Origin: Apiotrichum sp. Y4204
Taxonomy: Eukaryota > Basidiomycota > Tremellomycetes > Trichosporonales > Trichosporonaceae
NCBI GenBank assembly: GCA_025531455.1
Contig: JAMYHL010000033.1
Coordinates: 186,001-250,000, forward strand
Length of the DNA: 64,000 nucleotides
Direction of reading: 5' to 3'
Under the pieces are notes generated by a model. The model worked only from the letters and a program-made list of their open reading frames with translations. It was not told the origin of the DNA and ran no database searches. Within the stretch, counting starts at the first letter, position 1; each line of letters opens with the position of its first letter. Position numbers and translations under genes: made by a program. This document shows positions 11,444 to 21,124 of this stretch, in pieces.

Positions 11444-11857
11444 ATGCGCAGCCTCTTCCACCTCGCCTACCACGTCCGCAGCCTGGACGCCGCGCGCGCA
11501 TTTTACGGCCCCGTCCTCGGGTGCAAGGAGGGGCGGAGCACGGACACATGGGTCGACTACGACTTTTTCGGCCACCAGATCTCGCTCCATGTCGGCGAAC
11601 CATTCGCGACGACCAACACGGGAAAAGTCGGCGATCACATGGTGCCCATGCCGCATCTCGGCGCTATTCTCGAGCTTCCTGAGTGGCAGGCGCTCGCGAA
11701 GCGTCTCAAGGACGCCGGCACCCAGTTTGTTATCGAACCCCAGCTCCGGTTCGAGGGCCAGCCCGGCGAGCAGTGGACCATGTTCTTCCGTGACCCGTGC
11801 GGAAACCCGATTGAGATCAAGGGATTTAAGAACCTCGATACCGTGTACGATGCCTAA
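11444..11857 (+). CDS. VOC/glyoxalase-like small metalloenzyme
   Basis: Single-exon gene for 137 residues, the usual size of one vicinal-oxygen-chelate unit (two beta-alpha-beta-beta-beta repeats). Landmarks are LFHLAYHVRSLDAARAFYGPVLGC at the start (His10 as candidate metal ligand), GDHMVPMPHLGAIL in the middle (His65/His71), and FFRDPCGNPIEIKGF near the end (Glu124 ligand, with the typical DP-GN-IE signature). The family includes glyoxalase I, extradiol dioxygenases and fosfomycin/bleomycin resistance proteins; the exact reaction cannot be read from sequence. It is intronless and lacks a targeting signal, suggesting a cytosolic enzyme, possibly of bacterial origin, although codon use resembles its neighbours. 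Confidence 0.83.
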   Translation: MRSLFHLAYHVRSLDAARAFYGPVLGCKEGRSTDTWVDYDFFGHQISLHVGEPFATTNTGKVGDHMVPMPHLGAILELPEWQALAKRLKDAGTQFVIEPQLRFEGQPGEQWTMFFRDPCGNPIEIKGFKNLDTVYDA

Positions 11858-12203
11858 GGGGATGTGATTGCGTAGTGAATGGCTGCTGGAGGCGCGCGGC
11901 GATTCTTCACTTCGTGCCGATCCGTTGTTCAGGCGTCCACGATAACGTCCTGCCCACCTACGCGATCGATCCCGGCAATCCGCCGATCCTGTTGTTCCCG
12001 GGCACTCCGACACCATGTTTACTCGCCGCACTCCGCCTACCGTCTAGAAGACTAGATTCGAACGTCTCCGCATCGCGCACTCCCATACACCTCCCCATCC
12101 GACGCTTCATTAATCGCCGCCATGTACTGCAAATGTATCCGCTTAGAAGATGCCTCACGATTCGGAACTGACATATTCACGAGGGAATTCACCACAGACT
12201 CTA
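11858..12203. other. Convergent intergenic stretch
   Basis: Short stretch between the ends of the VOC gene and the oppositely oriented transcription-factor gene. Nothing recognisable beyond expected 3' untranslated regions. Confidence 0.5.
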
Positions 12204-13971
12204 CTACTCATATCCAAGCGCCGTGAACGCCGCCTCCCAGCCGTCATCACGTTGCCCGTCCCCGGCCGCCGGCCGCGCAGCGGGGAAGAAGCCGCGCTCG
12301 AGCAACCGTTCGACCTGGCGCTTGAGCGGGGTGAGATACATTAAATTGTCGAAAACATCATTCCCACAAGCGGCGAGCCACGGACGGACGACTCCCGCGA
12401 TCTTGTGAAGATGTTCACCGCTGGGGCCGGCGACGGGGACCTCCATGGAAGTGATCATCAGAATGCCCTGTGCACGGTCAAATGCTGTAGCCATGGGTTC
12501 ACCTGGAGGAGGCTCGTTGACGAGTAAGATGGCGAGGACGACCAATAAGCTGGTGAGGAGCGTTGGTAGCAGCGCTGGGAGATAGCCAACGTCGCCGAGA
12601 CCACTCTCCTCTTCGATGTCGTACACGGCATCAGAGGCCAAGTCCCCACAGGTTGTCATTGCCTGCTCATCGTAATCAAAGGTGAGGACTTTGCCGCGGA
12701 CCAGCTGGAGACGCAGGTTGAGATCAGCAATAAGCTACAGTCAACAGCAGCCAGCGTCTGTACCTCACAAGGCTGATGAGCGAATCCTGCGACCCTGCCA
12801 ACGCCATCTCATCGCAGTCCGGCTGCTCTGCCTTCCACTGCTCAAACCACGCCGTTGGGTTCACATCCAGCTCTCCTGTCGCTTCTCCGTCCTTCGCGGG
12901 ACACATGTGCTCCCAGATCTTCTCCAAGAACACGGCGTACGAAATGTACCGATTCATGTACGGCTGAATGTCAGAGCAGCATACCATCTCCTCGGGGAGC
13001 GGCGCGCCGGGATGCACCTGCGCGTCGCGGACTCTGTTCGGCTGCGGCACCGCAACGATGTCCTTGTAAGCCATCGCCGGCGGGAGATTACATTGCAGCG
13101 CGACAAAATGGTCTAGGCAAAATGTCGTGTAGAGAACGCGCTGGCGCATGTGCTCATTGAACGGCGTCGACTTGCGGGGGATATGTAACTGCAACTGATA
13201 GCAGGTGCGCGCGGCGCGTCCGATCGGCGCGTACGCGCTTGTCCACTCCCCGTTGAGCGTGTGGGATACGGCCTGGACGTCAGGCTCCGAGGGATTCTCA
13301 TCTCACCTGCAGGATGAAAATCCTGGCGCCAGTCATATCGGTGCCGGTGGTGGGGACGGGGCACTCGCGCGACAGCTGCTCCGCCTGGCGGTAGTACGTG
13401 TACCCGTCCTTGCCAGATATCACCTCTGCACAGGCGTACATGAGCATCAGGAGGGAGATGTACGGCGCGAGCGTGGCCCGGGGCGTGTTGGCCGTTTTGT
13501 GCAGGGCCTGTATCACCAGGAGGCACATGCGCCCCGTCTCGTTGATGTTCAGACACGGGTGAAAGTGGTTGACGTGTTTAAAGAAGATTGAGGCGAGTCT
13601 GTTGTGGTCATCTGGAATGGGGAGGTAGCCGCGAAACGCGCCGCAAACGACGGGGATGACTTCGCCGCCGTTCTTGTCGGTGGTTGGTGTCTGGATGGCC
13701 GTCGCGGCCTCCAACCTGTCCACCAGGCGCGTCAAGCGTCCTCGAAAGAGTCTGGCGTCGGAGTGCCATCGGGACTACCAGACGCGGCTGCATCGCGGCA
13801 TTTCTGGCATGGGCTGTCCTGCGAGCACTGGGCACTGGGGGTCAGCTTGGCTACGATCGCGACCGCGATTCGTCGAGTAGTCCGGACTCACCACGCGACG
13901 CGCCTCCGCTTGCTCGACCGCTCATCGAGGCCCAGCAAGGCGGTGCGTGACACGATGATCTCTGGCTCCAT
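12204..13971 (-). CDS. Fungal-specific transcription factor (Fungal_trans domain), damaged or unresolved Zn-cluster 5' end
   Basis: Three 3' exons are well supported: about 13735-13307, 13272-12769 and 12734-12204, linked by two 34-nt introns in phase. They encode the middle homology region of fungal regulators (HPCLNINETGRMC; EWTSAYAPIGRAARTCYQLQLH; MRQRVLYTTFCLDHFVALQ) and a helical C-terminus. The probable start at 13971 gives a basic SSKRRRVAC stretch ending at a good donor (TG|GTGAGT). After acceptor CCCCAG the frame reads CAQCSQDSPCQKC, like a Zn2Cys6 cluster with its middle basic/cysteine part missing, and then hits a stop before the well-supported frame resumes. So either an intron escapes me, the assembly has an indel, or the DNA-binding end is broken. 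Head-to-head with the PARG-like gene (504-nt shared promoter). Confidence 0.7.
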
Positions 13972-14475
13972 TGCGAAGGAGAAGCATGAGGCCGATAGTG
14001 AGGATGGGAAACGGCTGTTACGGGTTGTTGCCATCGTGCTGTCGGTGGGGGGTCATAGCGCCTTCAGATGAGCCATGTGAAGCTCTGCAACGTCATGAGG
14101 CCAACGACGTCGGATATGAATGGTTAACGATGTTTCGATACCGTTCAGATACCGACTGCATCTCTCATGCACCCATCCACTACCCACTTCTTCGTTCTTT
14201 AACACTCTTTGGAGTCTCCCGTCAGCAGCCAAGTCTCTTCCAGAAGTATCTCGGGGATACCACGATTGTGTCGCTCTCGTCATCACTTGCACTGCTTTGG
14301 ACGGATCGCGGGTGACAAACGACATGAGACTTTGTTTGGTTCCGGTTCCGTCGGAAGAGTGATCAACTTGCTCGTTCTCACTCGTTTCCCATGGCAAGCA
14401 TTCAAGACGGATCATTCAAAAGGACCAGTAAACAAAACTTCTGCTCGTTCAAATGTTGCCACCACACCATCAACA

Positions 14476-15378
14476 ATGTCTGGCAACTACTTGCACGACA
14501 TCGCAGTCGAGAACCGCACCATTGTAAGGCAGGGCCACTACCCCGACCCGCGGGTAGCGGGCCGCCGCGTCTCACTGCGCGCCGAGATCGACCGCGCCCG
14601 CAACGACACAAAGACATACCTCCCCGCCGATACCGAGCGTCTCGTGTGGGAGGAGGCGTGGGCGCCGAAACTCCCGACATATGACACCATCATCGAGGTG
14701 ACCGACGAGAAGAGCCTCACGGCCGCGTGGCGCCTCTACGGCGAACCAGATACCACCCGCCCCCGCACAGTCGCCTGCGTCCTCAACTTTGCCAATGCCC
14801 AACACCCCGGAGGCGGATACATAGGCGGCGCTCGGGCACAGGAAGAAGACCTGTGCCGCTGCTCGGCGCTCTATCCCTGCCTCGCGAGCCAGAACGCGTA
14901 CCCGTACTACCTCTCACACAATGAGCATAGAGACAACCACTACTACACCCACGCCGCTATCTACTCGCCTAACGTGCCAGTGTTCCGCTCCGACGAGGGA
15001 TACGGCCTGTTTCCAAATTCGCCGTACCCCGTCGACTTTCTCACCTGTGCGGCCCCATATGCGACCGGACTCCGACACACACAAACGGATGTCCCCGAGT
15101 CGCGCCTCGCGCTGCTCATACAGGAACGCGTCCTTCGCATCCTGGCGATCGCCGCACATTACGGAAAGCGCAACCTCGTACTGGGCGCATGGGGCTGCGG
15201 CGCGTTTGGAAACAATCCCCGCCATGTCGCGGCCGCGTTTGCAAACTATCTCAGGCCTGGGGGACCGTTCTACGGCCGCTTCGAGAGGGTTGTTTTTGCC
15301 GTGTTTGACCCCTCTCAAGGCCGCCCGAACTATAATGCTTTCAGGCATCAGTTTGCCGCCATGATGCGTAGTAACTGA
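14476..15378 (+). CDS. Microbial-type poly(ADP-ribose) glycohydrolase-like protein (TIGR02452/DUF2263 family)
   Basis: Single exon, 300 residues from the ATG at 14476 (context CAACAATG); an upstream in-frame Met at 14209 was rejected because the extra region lacks family similarity and looks like promoter. The catalytic PARG signature is intact: Gly-Gly-Gly at 112-114 (NFANAQHPGGG) followed by Gln-Glu-Glu at 122-124. Further family landmarks are DFLTCAAPYATGLRH and LVLGAWGCGAFGN-P-HVAAAF, the macrodomain-like phosphate-binding loop. Family enzymes hydrolyse ribose-ribose bonds in poly(ADP-ribose). Fungi differ in whether they carry PARP, so substrate could be self ADP-ribose chains or modifications placed by other organisms. 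It ends 120 nt from the convergent amidohydrolase. Confidence 0.87.
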   Translation: MSGNYLHDIAVENRTIVRQGHYPDPRVAGRRVSLRAEIDRARNDTKTYLPADTERLVWEEAWAPKLPTYDTIIEVTDEKSLTAAWRLYGEPDTTRPRTVACVLNFANAQHPGGGYIGGARAQEEDLCRCSALYPCLASQNAYPYYLSHNEHRDNHYYTHAAIYSPNVPVFRSDEGYGLFPNSPYPVDFLTCAAPYATGLRHTQTDVPESRLALLIQERVLRILAIAAHYGKRNLVLGAWGCGAFGNNPRHVAAAFANYLRPGGPFYGRFERVVFAVFDPSQGRPNYNAFRHQFAAMMRSN

Positions 15379-15497
15379 GCGTAGGAACTGTATATAAAGT
15401 ACGCTCTTTCATCGCTACCGCAGTGTGCCTATCATTCACCTGCAAATATTTGCATAGAATAACAATTAACCGACCCGCTAACATCTGCCTGCTTTAC

Positions 15498-17068
15498 TTA
15501 CTTGCGGCGGTACGTCCAGTTACCACCGAGCATGGTCGCCTGGACCTTGACGTCGCGGAGGCCCGCGGCGTCGAGCTGCAGGGGGTCGTTGGGGATAATG
15601 ATGAGGTCCGCCTTGTCTCCCTCAGTGAGGTCCAGGCGGCCGTTGTGCGTGCTGGCAGCGTACGCAGTCTTGACGTCGATGAGGTGCTCGGGTGCATAGG
15701 CGACAGTCTCGCCGGGGCCGACGCGGCCGACAGCACACGCCATCTGGTCCCACGGGTCGAGACGGGAGACAGGGCAGTCGGAACCCATCTTCATCCGGAT
15801 GCCGTGCTTGACAAACCACTGGAACGGGAAGGTACGGCCTTCGCGGCCGGGCCAGAACGCGTATGTGAGCTCGCGGTCGTCGATCATGTGGCGCGGCTGG
15901 ACGGACGCGATGAGACCCAGGCTCGCCATCTGGGGAATGTCCTTGAGCGCGATAAGCTGTGCATGCTCGATCGACGAGCCGGGGAGCGCGGGCCGCCCAG
16001 CATCCGCCTCGGCCTGGAAACACTTGAGTGTAAGGTGCATCGCCTCGTCGCCGATAGTGTGGATCGCCATGCGGAGACCGGCCTTGGTGGCGCGGCCGAT
16101 GTACCCCTGGAGATCCTTTTCGGGGTGGCACCACGTTCCGTAGCGCTTCGAGTTGGGGTACGGGTCGCAGCAGTAGGCTGTTTGGCTACCAAGGGCGCCG
16201 TCCGAGATGATCTTGTGCGGGCCAGCAACGACGAGCTGGTGGGTGTTGGTGACGACGTCGCCCGTCTTGTATCCCTCGGCGATGGCCTGATCCATGTGCT
16301 GGAGGTAAAAGCCGCAGTGGATGCGCAGCTTGTCGAATCCCTTGGCGCAGCGGCGCTGCCATGTCCCCGGGTTCCAGTCCATTTCGAGGTCGGTAATCTC
16401 CGTTACGCCGAGGCTGGCGGCGCGCTGCGCCTCGTCGCTGACCCAGCGGTCGATCACGTCGAGGTCGGCAGCCTCTGCCAGGCGGTTCCACATCATGAAT
16501 GCTGGTTCTTCGGCGAGCGCGCCGTCCGGGCACTCTTCAGGAGTTACACCGTCGAGCGCGAGGCCGACAGTGTTCATCCGCCCGCAGTGGTACCCGTTGA
16601 AGATGAGGAAGATGCCCTTTTCGGTGGAGATCTTGTCGAGGTTCTCGCGGTTCAGGTCCTCGAGGTCGGGCCACTCGCCGACACGAACGTTGACGCCAAC
16701 GAGACGCCCGCCCTCGTCGTACTGCGGGTCCTTGATCGCCTCGGCGACGAGCGCGAGCGCCTCCTTGGCCGACTTTACATTGTACATGTCCAGCCGGCGC
16801 GACGCCATCGAGTACCACGTGAAATGCGTGTGCCAGTCAATCATGCTCTGCGTGTCAGCGTTGGTTGCGTGTTGTCACTTACAGGGCTCATCCACTGGCC
16901 CTGTACGTCGTGTGTCTCGGCGCCCTCAGCGGTGATTGCCTCTTGCGAGATCTTCTGCACGGCGCCGTCCTCGACGAGGACATTGTAGAGCCCCTCGCGG
17001 CCCACGAGGTGGGCGTTGGTGAAGAGCGTGGTGCGCGAAGGGAGGACTTCGTTGAGGTCGACAGTCAT
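15498..17068 (-). CDS. Amidohydrolase family 3 (YtcJ-like) metal-dependent hydrolase
   Basis: Exons 17068-16883 and 16847-15498 flank a 35-nt intron (GTAAGT...CGCAG) and give 511 residues, normal for YtcJ-like proteins. Metal-site landmarks are MIDWHTHF near the start (HxH ligands on beta strand 1), TGDVVTNTHQLVVAGPHKIISDGALGS, the histidines in MAIHTIGDEA and SSIEHAQLI, and the Asp in MKMGSDCPVS. The C-terminal DKADLIIIPNDP...GGNWTYRR is the small beta-sandwich return typical of amidohydrolases. No signal peptide: cytosolic. Family members cleave amide or N-acyl bonds. The gene is divergently arranged with an amino-acid permease across 769 nt, suggesting coordinated uptake and hydrolysis of an amide or amino-acid derivative (inference). 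Confidence 0.87.
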
Positions 17069-17837
17069 TGCGAGATTGTCTTGACTACTAAGATGCATTT
17101 GCTGCAAACATACAAAGTGCGTATTTATATTATACGCACTGGCCACCAACTGTTGCTAGGAAGCATAAGGGTTCGGCTTCCTCTGATCCACAGAAGGAAT
17201 GTCCGCCCACCTTTATCTCGGCGTTAATCGCGGTAGAAGGGAGATTACACAGGTAGCCTGGCGCTTAACCCGCCTTAAGCGCCGAGATCTGGTCTAGTCC
17301 CGGCGCGTAGATTGATGCAAGCTTCATGAGATCGCGCTATGAGGGGTGGATGTTGGAGTCGATACGCGCGTCGCGTTCACCCCCCACAATGTGGAGCGCC
17401 ACTGACAGACGCCAAGGCATGTGCTTTGGAGACGCTCACACGACCATGATCACTGACTGAACGGCGCTTGTCTTTGTACAATCATGTATAAGCGCTCCGC
17501 AACGTCGTCGTCGAGCATTCTCGTAACCAACTCCGAGCCCCATTCATTGCGTTTGCTGAACCTCTGGACCTGACTAACCGCGGAACAGCGCTCTGCCCAC
17601 CAACTCTAACAATCGCCAACTCTATTCTGGAGATGTTGCTTGCTTTGTTCCTTTGTTCCTCTTCGAGTCCCGGACACGTCTGCGTTTTCTGAGCGGCTAG
17701 GTGTTGTGGGGCTCATGTCGATTCTATCAGCGGGAGGCGCCGAGCGTCATGGTAATGATCATGCCCACTTGCCCTTGGGCATATAAACTAGTTATGTCAA
17801 CGAAGGGGCGTGTGGCACACGAGCAAGCTACCCGAAC
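17069..17837. promoter_or_regulatory. Shared divergent promoter of amidohydrolase and permease
   Basis: The two start codons face away from each other across 769 nt. A TATA-like ATATAAA lies at 17781-17787 for the permease, and an AT-rich TATTTATATTATAC segment near 17130-17142 could serve the amidohydrolase. No gene is seen inside. Confidence 0.55.
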
Positions 17838-19791
17838 ATGTCGCAGCACCTGGATATTGAAAGTAAGGAGGTTGGCGACAAGAGCGTCTACGCCACGGTC
17901 GAGGCGGTCACCGACGGCGACAGCGAGACCCACGAGAACAACGAGCTTCGCCGTGGCCTGTCGTCGAGACATATTGCGTTTATCGGTATTGGTGGTGGTA
18001 TCGTGAGTGCCGAGACGACGTCATCTACTGACAGCCTCCAGGGAGTCGGTCTCTTCATCGGTGTCGGACAGGCTTTGGCCGTTGGTGGACCGCTGGGCTT
18101 GCTGATCGCCTACAGCATTACTGCCTTCAATGTCTGGGCTACAATTCTCTCCATTGCTGAGATTGTTACCATTGTGGGTATCCGCAAGTGCCACACCTTG
18201 GGTGCCACATCTCACACTGACCACAGTTCCCCACTAACGCGACGTTCCCCGCTCTGGTCAGCCGGTTCGTAGACCCGTCTCTCGGGTTCGCCGTTGGATG
18301 GACGTACTGGTACGGCAACGCCATCAGCGTGGCGCTTGAGGTCGTCGCCGTGGCTGTGCTCGTGCAGTTCTGGACCGACAAGGTCCACAACGCGGTGTGG
18401 ATCACGGTCAGTCTGATAGGTAGCGCGTTTCTCAACTTTCTCCCCGTGCGGTTCTTTGGCGACTCGGAAGTCGCGACCGCCTCTATCAAGGTCATTACAC
18501 TGCTCGGCCTCATTATCCTCAGCCTCGTGATTACCCTCGGCGGCGCGCCCGACGGCCACCGCCGCGGGTTCGAGTACTGGCGCAATCCGGGGGCCATCAA
18601 CGAGTTTCCGCCAGTGTACGGTGCCAAGGGTCGCTTTGTGGCTTTCTTCGTGTAGGTTCGTGTGGGAAGCCCAAGCTTATTCCAGGACGCTGTGTAATAG
18701 TGCTTTTGCGTACTCGGGCTCGGAAGTTATTGTTCTGACGTGAGTGAAGAAGCCAGAAGAGATTCTGACCATCAGTGCTTCCGAGGCTGGTAACCCCACA
18801 AGACAGCTTCCCCGCAGTGTCAGGCTGTTCATCTACCGTCTGGCTTTCTTCTGTAAGCCCCGCGAGTCATATGTCTCTGACGGATAAGACGTTATCGGTG
18901 TCCTTATGATTGGCATGATGTGAGTCCACGTCCTAGTCCCCTTCTCACAGCAGCGTTCCCTCCGACCACCCGGACCTTGTGACAGGCACGGGCAACGCCA
19001 ACTCGTCTCCGTGGGTCATCGCCATCCGCTCAGCCGGCATCAAGGTCGCCCCATCAATCGTCAATGCGTCAATCATCACTTCCGCATGGTCAGCAGGCAA
19101 TACGTACCTCTTCGTCGCATCCCGTACGTTGCACAGCATGGCGCTGGACCGCCAGGCTCCCAAGTTCTTTGCGCGCACAACTAAACGCGGCGTGCCCGTC
19201 TACGCCCTGGCCGCGACCATTCTGTTTGGCTGCCTAGGATACCTCTCTGTCGGTGGCGGCGGCGCGGCGCAGGCGTTCAACTGGCTCGTCGCCATGATCA
19301 CCCTCAACACGGTCCTCAACTGGGGCATGCTCTGCATCACGTACATCCGTTTCCACAAGGCCCTCAGGATCCAGGGCATGTCCCGCGACGACCTGCCGTA
19401 CAAGTCGCCCATGCAGCCGTATATCGCGTGGTTTGCCGCCATCTTCAACCTTCTCGTGTGCTTCTTCTCGGGAACACCAGTGTTTTTGAAGGGCCTGTGG
19501 AGCGTGCCGGACTTTATCGCCTATTACATCAGTGCGTGCCTCAGTGCACAGCTGTGTTGACAATGCTAATCTCAGGTCTCGTGGTGTTTGTTGTGCCCTG
19601 GCTGGGATACAAGCTCATCACGCGCTGCAAAGTGAGTCCCAACAGGTCCGAAAGGTTCCCGACTGACAATCTAGTGGGTTCGTCTCGAGGACGCCGACCT
19701 CCACTCGGGCGTCATGGATCCGGCTGCTGTCATTGAGGAGAAGATGCCCACCTCCAAGATTGGCCGGTTCATCAACGCGCTCATCACCTGA
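17838..19791 (+). CDS. Amino-acid permease of the APC/AAT (YAT) family (nine exons)
   Basis: Exons 17838-18002, 18042-18173, 18227-18651, 18686-18739, 18776-18852, 18889-18919, 18951-19531, 19576-19631 and 19675-19791 join in phase to 545 residues. The N-terminal acidic tail leads into RRGLSSRHIAFIGIGGGIGVGLFIGVGQAL, the first membrane helix and substrate-binding signature of fungal amino-acid permeases. Other landmarks: AFAYSGSEVIVLTASEAGNP, SAWSAGNTYLFVASRTLHSMALD, and about twelve hydrophobic segments in total. These proteins are proton-coupled plasma-membrane importers. One exon is only 31 nt. Pairing with the divergent amidohydrolase suggests a linked nitrogen-scavenging role. Substrate unknown. 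Confidence 0.88.
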
Positions 19792-20191
19792 GCGTCTCTG
19801 TAGTTTGCCGATAGTTACCCCTCCCCTTGTAATGAGCAACCGCAATTGTACAAAGGCAAGAAGCAAGATGGAAGTCGTTTTGAAACTGCGTGCGTCACTT
19901 TCCGACTCGGACCGCTGCTGTCCACAGCGTTGTGCTCAAAGTCAAAGTCAATTGACGTAACGGCCTCGTTACGCGACGCGCTTCTGCTCGATACGAACGC
20001 GGGGAACAGGGTTCGAAGATCGCAAGACGCCGGTAGCCGACATGGATGTTGCGGGATATTCCTATTTCCCGACAAGAGTACAAAAGTGGGCTTCATCGAC
20101 TCGGTTCAACATATGGGCATTGCGGCTATTCCTCTCACCCACCCGCACCCACTTCTCTCTTTGCATTCCATCGTCCATTCTGCTCATCACC
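19792..20191. other. Intergenic stretch upstream of PhyH-like gene
   Basis: 3' flank of the permease and promoter/leader of the next gene; CT-rich just before the start codon. Nothing else recognised. Confidence 0.5.
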
Positions 20192-21124
20192 ATGTTGTTC
20201 GCTCTCCGCCCAACGGCATTCCACACTCTCAAGACCTTCAAGACACGCACACTGGCAACCATGGCCAGCCCACAGTCGCTACAGAGCCGCGTCGCGGCGG
20301 CCATCACACCCGACCTGGTCGACGCGTTCCAGCGCGAGGGGTGCGTCCGCATCAAGGGGATCTTCACCCCCGAGGAGATCGAGATGCTCAAGGGCGGCAT
20401 CGAAGAGAATCTCGCCAAGCCCAGTGCGCGCTCAAAAGTCGCGAGCCGCCCCGACGACCCGGGGTGGTTCTTTGAGGACTTTTGCAACTGGCAGGACAAC
20501 GACGCCTACCGCAAGTTTATCGCCGCCTCGCCTGCCCCCACCGCGGCCGCCGCGCTCATGGGAACCAACACTGTCCGTCTGTTCCACGACCACCTCCTCA
20601 TCAAGGAACCGGGCACTGTGCAACGCACGCCGTGGCACCAGGACCAGCCGTACTACAACATTGACGGGAGCGACAATGTGTCCATGTGGATTCCGGTCGA
20701 CTCGGTGCCGAACGCGTCAAGCCTCGAGTTCATCGCCGGGTCACACCGCGGCCCGTGGCTCATGCCCCGGACGTTTATGGACAAGGAGGCCAAGTGGTTC
20801 CCCGAGGGCTCGCTCGCCGATCTCCCCGATATCGAGGCGGACCGCGATGCGTTCCCCATCCGCCGCTGGGAACTCGAGCCAGGAGACATGGTGTGCTTCC
20901 ACATGCTCACGCTGCATGCGTCCGCGGGCGCGACGCAGCGCCGACGCGCGTTCTCCCTCCGCTTCATGGGGGATAACGTCCGCCACGCGCCGCGCAGCTG
21001 GAAGACGTCGCCTGATTTCCCGGGGCTCGCGGACGAGTTGGCAACCGGCGCCGAGATGGACCACCCCATGTTCCCTGTCGTGTTTACTAGCGAGAAGGGA
21101 CAGGTTGGCGCGCTCTGTGAGTAG
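20192..21124 (+). CDS. Phytanoyl-CoA dioxygenase (PhyH) family Fe(II)/2-oxoglutarate oxygenase
   Basis: Single exon; 310 residues from the ATG at 20192. The first 24 residues are rich in Arg/Lys/Thr without acids and could be a mitochondrial presequence; a second Met (ATMASPQ) would give a cytosolic form. The iron-binding triad is visible as WHQD (His149, Asp151) and LTLHASAG (His242), with the oxoglutarate-binding Arg in RRRAFSLRF. SMWIPVDS and LEFIAGSHRGPW are typical PhyH-fold blocks. Family members hydroxylate fatty acyl-CoAs or a wide range of small molecules, so the substrate is open. The closest look-alikes I recall are bacterial-style PhyH proteins of about 300 residues. Confidence 0.85.
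   Translation: MLFALRPTAFHTLKTFKTRTLATMASPQSLQSRVAAAITPDLVDAFQREGCVRIKGIFTPEEIEMLKGGIEENLAKPSARSKVASRPDDPGWFFEDFCNWQDNDAYRKFIAASPAPTAAAALMGTNTVRLFHDHLLIKEPGTVQRTPWHQDQPYYNIDGSDNVSMWIPVDSVPNASSLEFIAGSHRGPWLMPRTFMDKEAKWFPEGSLADLPDIEADRDAFPIRRWELEPGDMVCFHMLTLHASAGATQRRRAFSLRFMGDNVRHAPRSWKTSPDFPGLADELATGAEMDHPMFPVVFTSEKGQVGALCE

Noticed and set aside
15423..16988. 521-codon plus-strand frame opposite the amidohydrolase
   Set aside because: Antisense shadow made long by GC-rich third positions; the minus strand carries all amidohydrolase metal motifs.
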